DNA from: Nitrosospira lacus
GTDB taxonomy: Bacteria > Pseudomonadota > Gammaproteobacteria > Burkholderiales > Nitrosomonadaceae
Length of the DNA stretch: 64,000 nt
Assembly (NCBI RefSeq): GCF_000355765.4
Contig: NZ_CP021106.3
Span: 1,459,137-1,523,136 of the forward strand
Direction: 5' to 3'
Each line of letters starts with the position of its first letter. Position 1 is the first letter of the stretch. Of the stretch, positions 9,117 to 17,071 are shown piece after piece. The notes below the pieces were generated by a model. That model did not search any database and was not told the DNA's origin. It was given only the letters and a program-made list of their open reading frames with translations. The position numbers were made by a program, and so were the translations under genes.

Positions 9117-9296
9117 GGCCTATTAACACTTATTTTGCACCCGCGACGGTCCTGTCCCTTCGGGTTGCTACACAAAAAACGCGGAGGCAAGGCGCGAAGC
9201 GCAGGCCATAGTGGGCCTATGGCCAAGCCTCGTAACGCGGCATCCGCGTTTTTTGTGTAGCAACGCGGGTACGAAATAAGTATTAACAGGCCCTAG
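9113..9296. repeat. Long palindromic MITE-like element
   Basis: A nearly perfect inverted repeat of about 184 bp. Outer arms begin CTAGGGCCTRTTAAYACTT on both sides, and inner arms contain GTTGCTACACAAAAAACGCG and its inverse at 9172-9184 and 9242-9265. The left arm carries an extra 18-20 bp (about 9153-9171). The centre, AGGCCATAGTGGGCCTATGG, is also palindromic. Such a transcript would fold into one long hairpin. The CTAG at the left end contains the stop codon of the malate dehydrogenase gene. It separates that gene from the citrate-synthase-like gene and could attenuate the operon. Confidence 0.75.
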
Positions 9297-9421
9297 AAAA
9301 ACAGGGCCGACTCGCGTCAGCGGCGGGGGCTTTCCTTTCCAGTCGTGCGAGATGCACATTTAGGAAACCAAGGGAGCAATACCCTGCGCGGGTGAATCCG
9401 CACAATGCCTTTGAGAAATCT

Positions 9422-10540
9422 ATGCGAGCAACAAAAGTACAATTCGATAAGTTGATCGCGTCACAGACCGAACTTAGTCTAATCGATGGAAGGACCGGAC
9501 GACTTTTCATTCGGGGCGTCGGTATTCAGGAGTTGGCACGAGATGCAGAGTTTGAGGATATATTTTACTTACTATTGCACGGTTCTCTGTCAAGAGGAAG
9601 AGAGCGGGAGGACTTCCGGCGCGGTTTTGTAGACAGCAGATGCCTTTCTGAGCTCAGCCAGACTGTCTTGAATTGTTTCCCATCCCATTCACGTCCAATT
9701 GACGTGGTTAAGGCGGTATTGGCTGCTGAGGGCGCAATCTGGGATGATGCGAAGTCAGAATTGGAGACCATGATATCTTGCGTTGCGACGTTACCTTCGA
9801 TTGTGGCGGCAGCCCACCGTCTCAGACAGCACCTAAAGCCTCTGCCAGCGGTTCGAGAGCTTGGTCATGCCGCAAATTTTCTCTATATGCTTAGCGGTGA
9901 AAAAGCGAGTGAGCAACATGCAAAGGCTATGGATACATACATGGTCTTGATGGCAGAGCACGCCCTGAATGCCTCTACTTTGAACGCACGTGTCATCGCC
10001 TCAACAGGCGCCACTTACTATCCTGCTGTTATAGGCGCAATTTGCGCACTTCAAGGGCCGCTACATGGCGGGGCCCCACCCCTTGTATTGAACCAAATCG
10101 ATGAAGCTCTATGCGCTGCGGATATCAAGAAGTGGTGCAGTGATCAGCTGGCAAAAGGTTTGCGACTCATGGGATTCGGTCATCCTGTGTATGAGACCAT
10201 AGATCCACGATCTGAGATATTCAAGGGTATGCTTCAGGTCTTGGATCCCGAGATGCATGCCAAAGCACACGATCTTGAGCAGCGGATCCTCAGTTTCCTT
10301 AGGTATCACAAACCTGAACACCCATGGCTGACGAATGTGGAATACTATTCTGCACTCGTCTTGCGTTCAGTCGGGGTGCCGTCAGACCTCCTGGTGACGG
10401 TGTTTGCCTGTGCCCGTATCGCGGGCTGGAGTGCTCATATCGCTGAGCAGCGCAAACAGCAGAAAAGTGGCCTAACTGGTGTGATGCATCCACGGTCGGT
10501 CTATATCGGGAAGGTCGCTGCTGGTGCAGAATTCCCTTGA
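9422..10540 (+). CDS. Citrate synthase family protein
   Basis: A 372-residue member of the citrate/2-methylcitrate synthase family, which condenses an acyl-CoA with an oxo-acid. The N-terminal SLIDGRTGRLFIRG element and both catalytic histidine motifs are visible (GPLHGGA and GFGHPVY). At the place of the catalytic Asp (Asp362 in E. coli GltA, usually NVDFYS) it has NVEYYS, an Asp-to-Glu change. C-terminal AGWSAHIAEQ is conserved. A GTG at 9392 would add ten residues; the ATG at 9422 was preferred because it matches family length, though its ribosome site is weak. It starts a tight run with the two next genes. The unusual active site and the context suggest a non-standard substrate, but true citrate synthase activity is not excluded. 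Confidence 0.82.
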   Translation: MRATKVQFDKLIASQTELSLIDGRTGRLFIRGVGIQELARDAEFEDIFYLLLHGSLSRGREREDFRRGFVDSRCLSELSQTVLNCFPSHSRPIDVVKAVLAAEGAIWDDAKSELETMISCVATLPSIVAAAHRLRQHLKPLPAVRELGHAANFLYMLSGEKASEQHAKAMDTYMVLMAEHALNASTLNARVIASTGATYYPAVIGAICALQGPLHGGAPPLVLNQIDEALCAADIKKWCSDQLAKGLRLMGFGHPVYETIDPRSEIFKGMLQVLDPEMHAKAHDLEQRILSFLRYHKPEHPWLTNVEYYSALVLRSVGVPSDLLVTVFACARIAGWSAHIAEQRKQQKSGLTGVMHPRSVYIGKVAAGAEFP

Positions 10541-10558
10541 AATGCTTTGGGTGAAACC

Positions 10559-11182
10559 ATGGCTGTTACTTCGCGCGAGGCTCGGAGATCTCGAATCGGT
10601 GTGTTCGTTGGGAGTTTCAACCCACCACACATTGCGCATTTATTCCTCGTGCAGGATGCAATGCAGGAGTTTGGCTTAGATTTGGTCTATGTTGTAGCCG
10701 ACCGGCTCGTCAAATATAAGGCTTTGGTCAATCTAGTTCATCGTCAGAAAATGATTGATTTGCTTTTTGGAGCGTACCCTGGTGTTCTCACCCAATTCTC
10801 AGCAAAAGATAACGAGCGGTTTGAGAATGCCGAATTGTGGGATATTCACCGCACCATTGAGGAAGCGCATCCAGGTGATGATGTTTACCTCATATTAGGC
10901 ACAAGTACCCTACAATGGTATGTCGCACAGTTCCCAGAACACTCACTTGAAGTGGTCCGGCAACTCATTGTGTGCCTACGCGACGAAGATTCGATCGTTT
11001 ATAGCACTCTAGCCGGGTGCACTGTTCAATCGTTTGTGCCGCGAATTCGAGGCGCGTCATCAACGCAGATCCGTGATCAGCTTACTCGCGGAGTACCGAC
11101 TCCGCTACTGACTCCTGAGCTTATTGCCTATATTGCCGAGCACAACCTGTACGCGAGCACCGCTCCCCCGAAGGCATTATGA
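10559..11182 (+). CDS. Nicotinamide-nucleotide adenylyltransferase-like nucleotidyltransferase
   Basis: A 207-residue HxGH-superfamily nucleotidyltransferase resembling NadM/NMNAT enzymes, which join a nucleotide to a phosphorylated acceptor. The N-terminal motif VGSFNPPHIAHL has His24 and His27 in place, with Ala26 replacing the usual Gly. The C-terminal ASSTQIRDQL (about 166-175) is the ISSTxIR-like phosphate-binding motif. The ATG at 10559 has GGGTGA just upstream. The stop overlaps the next start by ATGA. Homologues in phosphonate and phosphinothricin-type clusters (PhpF) use such enzymes on non-NAD acceptors, so the context leaves the acceptor open. Confidence 0.8.
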   Translation: MAVTSREARRSRIGVFVGSFNPPHIAHLFLVQDAMQEFGLDLVYVVADRLVKYKALVNLVHRQKMIDLLFGAYPGVLTQFSAKDNERFENAELWDIHRTIEEAHPGDDVYLILGTSTLQWYVAQFPEHSLEVVRQLIVCLRDEDSIVYSTLAGCTVQSFVPRIRGASSTQIRDQLTRGVPTPLLTPELIAYIAEHNLYASTAPPKAL

Positions 11183-12069
11183 ATCAGTACCCCGTGTTAA
11201 AGGGTGGGTTGGCCGATTCGATTCTCCGTAACATTATGTCGCCAAGCTACTACTTTCATGTTCCGGTCGGTGAGCGTACATTCGCTTATCCGCTTTTCTC
11301 TCGTGAATTAAGTCTGTACACCGATGGTAGCCGTGGGAGGGCGTTGCTTCATCAAAGCATGACAGTTCTCGATATGTACGGATTACAAACCACGAGTAGG
11401 TATCTAGCTTGGGTTTTCAATAAACCTTGTTCTGAGAACGGACGGAGCGCTAGCAGTCTAGAAGCCTTCATTGAGGGGGAAACGTACGATTTATGTGATT
11501 GTGTTGATAGTCAGCGATTTTCCCGCGTCGCTCCAATCCCATTACAAGGGCGATTCGGAATCCGTACTGCTCCCCGGCCTCGCGTCCTTATATTGGGGGC
11601 ATTCTTTCCAGCAGATTATGCAATTCGTCTCTTCGACGATCCTACAGCAGTTTTGGAGCGCTTGGCTACGGAACAGCCAATTCTGCCCTTTGAACGCACC
11701 GTTATGGTTTGCCATCAGTTGCGGCTGAGCGGACTTGAGTGTATGACCTCCATGACCCATGCACGTGACATTCTGAACCTGTTTCTTCGCGTGCATGCAC
11801 TTATGCGTATCGCTGAACATATAGTTGTTCTGTTGACACCAGGGTCTTCGTCGGTTGCGATGGAATATGGGGTCGTTTGCGCGGATCCCACCCTAGCTCG
11901 TAAGGCCGTCGTCTTGGTGCCGCGAGACAGCACCTTCATAACGATGGGCATTCGTGGGACTTTCATGCTTGAGGAGCCCAAGCATTTTTTCTATGTGAGT
12001 GATGGACAGATCCCGGGAGCACTTGATCAGGCGATTGCCTATATGAAAAGTTTGCGACACCCTGCGTGA
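11179..12069 (+). CDS. Hypothetical protein with possible nucleoside-deoxyribosyltransferase-like C-terminus
   Basis: I do not recognise this 296-residue protein. It is soluble, with no signal peptide or membrane helix. The last third (about 213-250) has the pattern hydrophobic strand, TPGSSSVAMEYG, then ARKAVVLVP, which recalls the PGS-x-AE-x-G strand-turn-helix of nucleoside 2-deoxyribosyltransferase-like and related Rossmann-type domains acting on nucleotides. RVLILGAFFPADYAIRLF at 135-152 may be the first strand of that fold. Its start overlaps the nucleotidyltransferase stop (ATGA), strongly suggesting coupled expression and a shared nucleotide-related substrate. The fold comparison is by eye and weak. 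Confidence 0.6.
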   Translation: MNQYPVLKGGLADSILRNIMSPSYYFHVPVGERTFAYPLFSRELSLYTDGSRGRALLHQSMTVLDMYGLQTTSRYLAWVFNKPCSENGRSASSLEAFIEGETYDLCDCVDSQRFSRVAPIPLQGRFGIRTAPRPRVLILGAFFPADYAIRLFDDPTAVLERLATEQPILPFERTVMVCHQLRLSGLECMTSMTHARDILNLFLRVHALMRIAEHIVVLLTPGSSSVAMEYGVVCADPTLARKAVVLVPRDSTFITMGIRGTFMLEEPKHFFYVSDGQIPGALDQAIAYMKSLRHPA

Positions 12070-12192
12070 GGGATACGCGCACCATTTAGGATTTTCAGAG
12101 AGCCCGAATCTTAGGACCATTAGATGAAGGTGCATCGCCCGCCCGGGGAGGAGTAACGTCATTGCCATGTCTTTTTCACCCAGGAGAACTCT

Positions 12193-13290
12193 ATGCGTTT
12201 GGACCTCATAGGCAGTGACTTGGTCTGTCCCGTCTGTGTAAATGACGCTCCCAATGCGCCCCCTCTCGAAGCTGTGCCCTACACAGGTAAGATTGAGGTG
12301 GCTTCTGAAATGACCTCAACATTCGAAGCCGGGGTACTTCATTGCTTGCGATGCGAACGCAACTTCCGTGTAGAGGATGGTGTAGGATTCTTTTCTGGAC
12401 TACCTCATTCGGCCGGAAGGAAGGATGACTTTGGCAGAGGACGGTATAACACCGAGGCTTATGCGCGCGCCTACATTCAGACCCACTTTCGCGACGTGAT
12501 CGCGGACGACAAGGCGGCGCGCACCCATCTCGATCTGCACGACGTCACGGGTTTCTATTCGTGCTCAGCAAACAATATGTACTATCGGTCCATGGCCGAG
12601 ATGCTCTTCACTAAACTCCCACTTGGCGCTACAGTGCTCGACCTAGGGTGTTCGGTGGGAAGACTCTCCCACGAACTCGCGCGGAAAGCTCGAGTTGTCG
12701 TAGGTGCTGATTCCTCCGAAACTCATATTCGAGTTGCCAAAACGATACAACGGCATCGCCGCGTCTCATTTCGCGTGGGGGAGGCGACGGTTTCCGGAAA
12801 GTACGTAGGAGATCCAGAGATCGTTGTGGATGTGTCCTCTGTTGTTCGCAACAACGTGGTTTTCGTGGTCGCTGACGAACAGTGCCTTCCCTTCCGTCTC
12901 TTCGACGGGATCGTATGCTCGGCAGTGATTGAACGCGTGCCAAACTTGGAGGTGTTTCTCCGTACACTGCGACATCGAATACACGACGGTGGCTTGCTAC
13001 TACTGAGTAGCCCCTTCGATCAGGACGAGCGCTTCGTCGATCGTAGCAACTGGCTGGGCTATGGCGCGTACGGCACTGAGTTGGGTACAGCAGAGGAGTC
13101 GCTTCGTGGATTGGTGCAACGGATAGGATTTCGCCCGATAGGCGGGATCGGCAGTGTAGGAGAAGGTGGACCTAGTCCACATAACGACGCTTACCGGCGC
13201 GACCTAAGGTGGGTTACCTATAATGACAGGCGCAAGCACATGGTCTGGAGTGTCCACGCGGAACTGTTCGAGGCGTGCGACTCGTTGTGA
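12193..13290 (+). CDS. SAM-dependent methyltransferase with N-terminal zinc ribbon
   Basis: A 365-residue class I methyltransferase. The N-terminus carries a Trm112-like zinc ribbon: cysteines at 12 and 15 (CPVC) and 51 and 54 (CLRC), followed by VEDGVGFFSG. The SAM-binding motif I is VLDLGCSVGR (148-157), followed by an acidic strand end (VVGADSS) and a later FDGIVCSAVIERV segment. The ATG at 12193 follows CAGGAGAACTCT, a good ribosome site. It is 123 bases after the preceding gene and last in the cargo run. The substrate is unknown; the context suggests tailoring of the product made by the upstream genes. Confidence 0.78.
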   Translation: MRLDLIGSDLVCPVCVNDAPNAPPLEAVPYTGKIEVASEMTSTFEAGVLHCLRCERNFRVEDGVGFFSGLPHSAGRKDDFGRGRYNTEAYARAYIQTHFRDVIADDKAARTHLDLHDVTGFYSCSANNMYYRSMAEMLFTKLPLGATVLDLGCSVGRLSHELARKARVVVGADSSETHIRVAKTIQRHRRVSFRVGEATVSGKYVGDPEIVVDVSSVVRNNVVFVVADEQCLPFRLFDGIVCSAVIERVPNLEVFLRTLRHRIHDGGLLLLSSPFDQDERFVDRSNWLGYGAYGTELGTAEESLRGLVQRIGFRPIGGIGSVGEGGPSPHNDAYRRDLRWVTYNDRRKHMVWSVHAELFEACDSL

Positions 13291-13320
13291 AGTCAGCGGT
13301 TTGGTCCAGGAGACTATACG

Positions 13321-13340
13321 CTAGTGTAGTGGGTCATTCT
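13321..13340 (-). repeat. Right copy of 20-bp inverted repeat bracketing the cargo
   Basis: On the minus strand this reads AGAATGACCCACTACACTAG, 19 of 20 identical to 8071-8090 in inverted orientation. The five cargo genes lie wholly between the two copies. Confidence 0.72.
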
Positions 13341-13518
13341 GTTTGGAGCTTAAATGGCGATTGGCCCAATTGACTTTTTGCAGGATATCATTGGCCTTGG
13401 CAGTCCAGACAAACGGCCTGGGGGAGTGGTTATGCATGGCGATGTATTCCTTGATGGCAGCGTTGAGTTCCGGGACGCTGCGGAACACGCCACGGCGCAG
13501 ACGGCCGGTGATGATATC
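13321..13518 (-). pseudogene. IS630-family transposase C-terminal remnant
   Basis: The minus strand encodes DIITGRLRRGVFRSVPEL, then MHNHSPRPFVWTAKANDIL, then ends NDPLH stop. This is the characteristic C-terminus of IS630-family transposases (HNxxPxPFVWTxxAxxIL). The rest of the gene is missing: at 13518 it is cut by the tip of a Tn3-type repeat. The 20 bp at its 3' end (13321-13340) are the right copy of the inverted repeat that also occurs at 8071-8090. Confidence 0.8.
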
Positions 13519-13556
13519 GGGGGTCAGTTCAAGAAACGGAAATTACGCACGTTAAG
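13519..13556 (+). repeat. Tn3-family 38-bp terminal inverted repeat
   Basis: A 38-bp block beginning GGGGGTCAGTTCAAGAAACG and ending CACGTTAAG, the standard shape of a Tn3-family end. The tnpA tail on the minus strand ends 6 bases away at 13563, which is the normal tnpA-to-end distance in this family. The tip points left, into the IS630 gene, so the Tn3 element inserted into IS630 DNA. Confidence 0.8.
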
Positions 13557-13562
13557 GTGAAC

Positions 13563-13799
13563 TCAAGCCGGAATAGCCAGTGTTATGACTGGCCGTAAGG
13601 GCCGGAATTTGCCCTTCGTCACCCGCTTGTTGGCATGCCATACATAGTCTCCGGTCAGATTGATGTGTTCCCATCCCAACGGTGAAACATGGGGCAAAAG
13701 CGCTTCATCGACACTTTTGTGCTGGCGCAGCGCTTCAATCGCTTTCTCCAGGTAGATCGTATTCCACAACGTGATAGCTGCCATGACCTGCCCCACGTA
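13563..13799 (-). pseudogene. Tn3-family transposase C-terminal remnant
   Basis: The minus strand encodes [38 protein letters not shown] and GKFRPLRP, the highly conserved end of Tn3-family TnpA. Only about 77 codons remain. It differs clearly from the C-terminus of the remnant at 6245-7492, so it comes from a different Tn3 element. Homology stops at about 13800 where an IS3-like end begins. Confidence 0.85.
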
Positions 13800-13940
13800 T
13801 TAGCTTCATGAGATAGTAGAGTCCGATTCTTGGAAAAGGAGCGAACCATGATGAAGCGATTCAGTGAAGAACAGATTATGACTGGTATGGTGGACGAAGG
13901 GCAGTGGGCCGGCGTCGGAAGGCGCGCTCTTCCGTCATGA
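13800..13940 (+). mobile_element. IS3-family left-end remnant
   Basis: The sequence GATTCTTGGAAAAGGAGCGA followed by an ATG at 13848 and MMKRFSEEQI resembles the left end and first residues of OrfA of IS3-type elements (MKKRFSEEQI). The frame loses similarity after about eleven residues and ends at a stop near 13938. This is a short fragment and cannot be active. Confidence 0.5.
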
Positions 13941-14091
13941 GAATGACGACACTACAGGAGATATAATCGAAAGGTGCGTTCAGGCGAGCACCGGATGAAG
14001 GCTCAACGTGGATAGGCAGACACGGTGCGGTCATCAACGGCTCGGAATATTGAGATTGCCTGCCGCTTATCTATTCAGGAAGATCAATGGA

Positions 14092-14109
14092 TTCCCGCTT
14101 TTGCGGGAA
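14092..14109. repeat. Short hairpin TTCCCGC-TTTT-GCGGGAA
   Basis: A perfect 7-bp stem with a TTTT loop, of the ATTCCCGC type that is dispersed in many proteobacterial genomes. It lies about 45 bases before the prpD start. A TATAAT hexamer follows at 14140-14145, which would give a very short leader. Confidence 0.45.
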
Positions 14110-14153
14110 AGACGATGTTCGCTGCTGGATGGCTGACCCTATAATATGTGACT

Positions 14154-15605
14154 ATGTCATACCATATCTCCAATATTCGCCCCCAGCCCGATCACGTGCT
14201 GGTGGACATTGCCGATTATGTCGCCAATCGCGAGATTCAAGGTGGCCTGGCTTACGATACCGCGCGCAACTGCCTGATGGACTCGATTGGTTGTGCGATG
14301 GAAGCGCTTACTTATCCAGCCTGTACCAAATTGCTTGGACCGCTTGTTCCGGGTACGACTGTGCCCAATGGAGCGAGAGTTCCCGGCACCCGATTTCAGC
14401 TTGATCCGGTGCAGGCTGCATTCAATATTGGCACCCTGATCCGCTGGCTTGATTTCAACGATACCTGGCTTGCCGCCGAATGGGGGCATCCGTCGGATAA
14501 TCTGGGTGGCATACTTGCTGTGGCGGACTGGTGTGCGCGCAACGCGGTGGCTGCTGGAAAAAAACCGTTCACGATGCGCGACGTGCTGACCGCCATGATC
14601 AAGGCACATGAAATCCAGGGCTGCCTGGCATTGGAAAACAGCTTCAACAAGGTGGGGCTGGATCACGTAGTGCTGGTGAAAGTGGCTTCCGCTGCAGTGG
14701 TGACGCATTTGCTCGGTGGCGGCCGCGATCAGATTATCGATGCCCTTTCGCAGGCGTGGGTGGATGGACAATCGCTGCGCACCTATCGCCATGCGCCCAA
14801 TACCGGTTCACGCAAATCCTGGGCTGCGGGAGACGCCACCAGTCGCGCGGTCTGGCTCGCGTTGATTACGCATAAAGGCGAAATGGGTTATCCCTCGGCA
14901 CTCACCGCTAAAACCTGGGGATTTTACGACGTGCTGTTCAAGAGCCAGCCATTCCGGTTTCAGCGGCCCATTAAACAGTGGGGGTCATACGTGATGGAAA
15001 ACATATTGTTCAAGATTTCATTCCCTGCCGAATTCCACGCGCAGACAGCGGCGGAGTGTGCGATGCAGTTGCATCCGCGCATCAGTGAGCGGATCGACGA
15101 GATCGGGAAGATCACCATTCGGACACATGAGGCGGCGATCCGCATCATCGATAAGAAGGGGCCACTCAACAATCCAGCCGACCGGGATCATTGCATCCAG
15201 TATATCGTTGCGGTATCGCTGATTTTCGGGCGGCTTACCGCTGCCGATTATGAGGATGCCGTGGCGGCTGACCCGCGCATCGATAAGATGCGCGCTAGAA
15301 TCATCTGTGTCGAAGACCCGCGATTCACGCAGGATTATCACGATCCTGAAAAACGTTCCATCGCCAATGGTGTTACGGTGGAATTCAAGGATGGCGGCAA
15401 ACTGGATGAGGTCGTGGTGGAATATCCCATTGGGCATAAGTTTCGCCGCAATAAAGGCATTCCGCTACTCGAAGAAAAATTCAGAGCCAATCTCGCGCGC
15501 CGGTTTCCAGCCAGGCAACAAAGTACGATCATTAACCTCTGTCTTGACCAGCCGAGACTGGAAGCAACACCCGTCAACGAATTTATTGACATGTTTGTGA
15601 TTTAA
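14154..15605 (+). CDS. prpD: 2-methylcitrate dehydratase (PrpD)
   Basis: A 483-residue MmgE/PrpD-family enzyme that dehydrates 2-methylcitrate to 2-methyl-cis-aconitate in propionate breakdown; homologues also act on citrate. It aligns along its whole length with E. coli PrpD from memory: [17 protein letters not shown] at the start, then [20 protein letters not shown] and [19 protein letters not shown] (about 75-125). The ATG at 14154 was chosen to match that N-terminus; an in-frame GTG lies 6 bases earlier. It stands alone: no prpB or prpC lies next to it, although a citrate-synthase-like gene (9422) and an aconitase (19272) lie within 6 kb. Confidence 0.92.
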   Translation: MSYHISNIRPQPDHVLVDIADYVANREIQGGLAYDTARNCLMDSIGCAMEALTYPACTKLLGPLVPGTTVPNGARVPGTRFQLDPVQAAFNIGTLIRWLDFNDTWLAAEWGHPSDNLGGILAVADWCARNAVAAGKKPFTMRDVLTAMIKAHEIQGCLALENSFNKVGLDHVVLVKVASAAVVTHLLGGGRDQIIDALSQAWVDGQSLRTYRHAPNTGSRKSWAAGDATSRAVWLALITHKGEMGYPSALTAKTWGFYDVLFKSQPFRFQRPIKQWGSYVMENILFKISFPAEFHAQTAAECAMQLHPRISERIDEIGKITIRTHEAAIRIIDKKGPLNNPADRDHCIQYIVAVSLIFGRLTAADYEDAVAADPRIDKMRARIICVEDPRFTQDYHDPEKRSIANGVTVEFKDGGKLDEVVVEYPIGHKFRRNKGIPLLEEKFRANLARRFPARQQSTIINLCLDQPRLEATPVNEFIDMFVI

Positions 15606-15652
15606 GCCGGATGTTTCATCCTCGAATGCGTTTCCGGCAAGTGAGGGAAATC

Positions 15653-17059
15653 TTAGTCTGATTCACGCACTTTCGTATCTGAACTGGCAGCGTTTTCTCC
15701 CTGAGCGGTATTTACATCGAGCAATATTTTAAGTGCCGTGAGTTTTACCTTCCACGACGGAACTGCCGCGGGGTCCATCGATAAACCTGATACGAGTTGT
15801 TCCACCCCATCCACGTGCGCAGACTCACAGGCGGACAGAAAATGCCGCAACTCGTCGCTACTGCCAATACCGGTGCGCCGGGCAAAATCCGGATAATCCT
15901 CGCGCAGGTGCGCTGCAAGCCAGGCCTGATCTATCCATTGCCTTAACTGATTGTAGGTGAAGCAGGTACGCACGGCCAGATCCACAGCATCGGCATTGCA
16001 GAGATTCTCAATGTTATCAAAACCTTCCCGCTCCAGTCTCAATTCATGGGCGTAACTCATCCCGGCGAGCATGGAAAGCGGCAACGCACGGTAATTGTCG
16101 CCGGGAATGTTCCTCATCACTTTGAGCACAACGCGCTCAATGGCCAGTGCGGCCCGTTTTGGATAAAAGCCAAAGAAAAAGCTCAAAACAGGAAGCAGGC
16201 TAAGGCTTGCGGGTATCGCTGAACCTGTTTCATCCGGGTTGTCTTTCAAGTCTTTATTGGCGGGCGGGGCGTCAGCGGTGGATGAAGATTCAGCGGCATT
16301 ATTATTGGCGGATGTGGCAACTCGCGCCGCAGCGGGTCTGGAGTCTTCAGGAAAAGTGAAGTTGAAGACGAAAGAAAGAACCAGCGCCAGTATGCTCGCG
16401 ACGATCATGCGGATGGCGCCATCGACGAAAGTGTGAGAGGTCAGATCCAGCGTGAAGTATGCGCGGGTAACCGAGCCGATGAAATAAATATAGGCACCGA
16501 GGAAACCGTACTGGAAAGCGGTCAGATTGCGGACGAGATGGGAATAATACGCCTCCGGATTTTTCCCGAATAGTTCGGCGAAAGGCCCCATGGTCAACAT
16601 ATTTGCACCCAGACTGAAGTCCACGCCTCCGTCCGCCGAGGGAACAGGTTTGAACAGCAACAGGATGCAAATGCCGAGCAGCACAATGGTGGTGGTCAGC
16701 CAGACACTACCCCGATAGGTGCTGAAGGAAGCCCGGTGCCCCATCCTTCTGCGGATTTCGCTACGGCGCTCAGCCGGGACTTCGCGCTGGAGCTGCCGCT
16801 CTTTGCGGTTGGTCATGCTCTGTATATAGGTTAAGGCGAGAGATGGCACGACCAGGACGGCCAGAAGCGCCATGATCAGGTTATATTGAAAAAATACTGG
16901 GTCAAACCAGTGCGCCACGGCGCGGAAATCATGGTACTTGACGTCGTCGGGTCCCAAGGCGGATTCCAGCCCAAGACCCACGATAAGAAGTGTCGGCACC
17001 AGAAACACCAGCCAGTCGTACCACGGCATGCTCCACTTGTTTCCCTCGGTCTGATCCAT
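15653..17059 (-). CDS. Multi-spanning membrane protein of unknown function
   Basis: I do not recognise this 468-residue protein. Hydrophobic segments lie near 17-35, 53-78, 118-137, 183-202 and 215-235. A low-complexity Ala/Ser/Asp linker follows (about 243-283, TSANNNAAESSS). The C-terminal 170 residues are cytoplasmic-looking, with a helix-hairpin-helix-like stretch (EGFDNIENLCNADAVDLAVRT, about 350-370) that may bind partners. Its start lies 12 bases after the stop of the upstream lipase-like gene, with AAGGAGG near the ATG, so the two probably form an operon. A joint envelope role is possible but unproven. Confidence 0.7.
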   Translation of the reverse strand: MDQTEGNKWSMPWYDWLVFLVPTLLIVGLGLESALGPDDVKYHDFRAVAHWFDPVFFQYNLIMALLAVLVVPSLALTYIQSMTNRKERQLQREVPAERRSEIRRRMGHRASFSTYRGSVWLTTTIVLLGICILLLFKPVPSADGGVDFSLGANMLTMGPFAELFGKNPEAYYSHLVRNLTAFQYGFLGAYIYFIGSVTRAYFTLDLTSHTFVDGAIRMIVASILALVLSFVFNFTFPEDSRPAAARVATSANNNAAESSSTADAPPANKDLKDNPDETGSAIPASLSLLPVLSFFFGFYPKRAALAIERVVLKVMRNIPGDNYRALPLSMLAGMSYAHELRLEREGFDNIENLCNADAVDLAVRTCFTYNQLRQWIDQAWLAAHLREDYPDFARRTGIGSSDELRHFLSACESAHVDGVEQLVSGLSMDPAAVPSWKVKLTALKILLDVNTAQGENAASSDTKVRESD

Positions 17060-17071
17060 GTATATCCTCCT

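Noticed and set aside
13354-13560. Plus-strand frame with ATG 13354
   Set aside because: The opposite strand encodes the IS630 C-terminus and the Tn3 repeat; the plus frame is a shadow.
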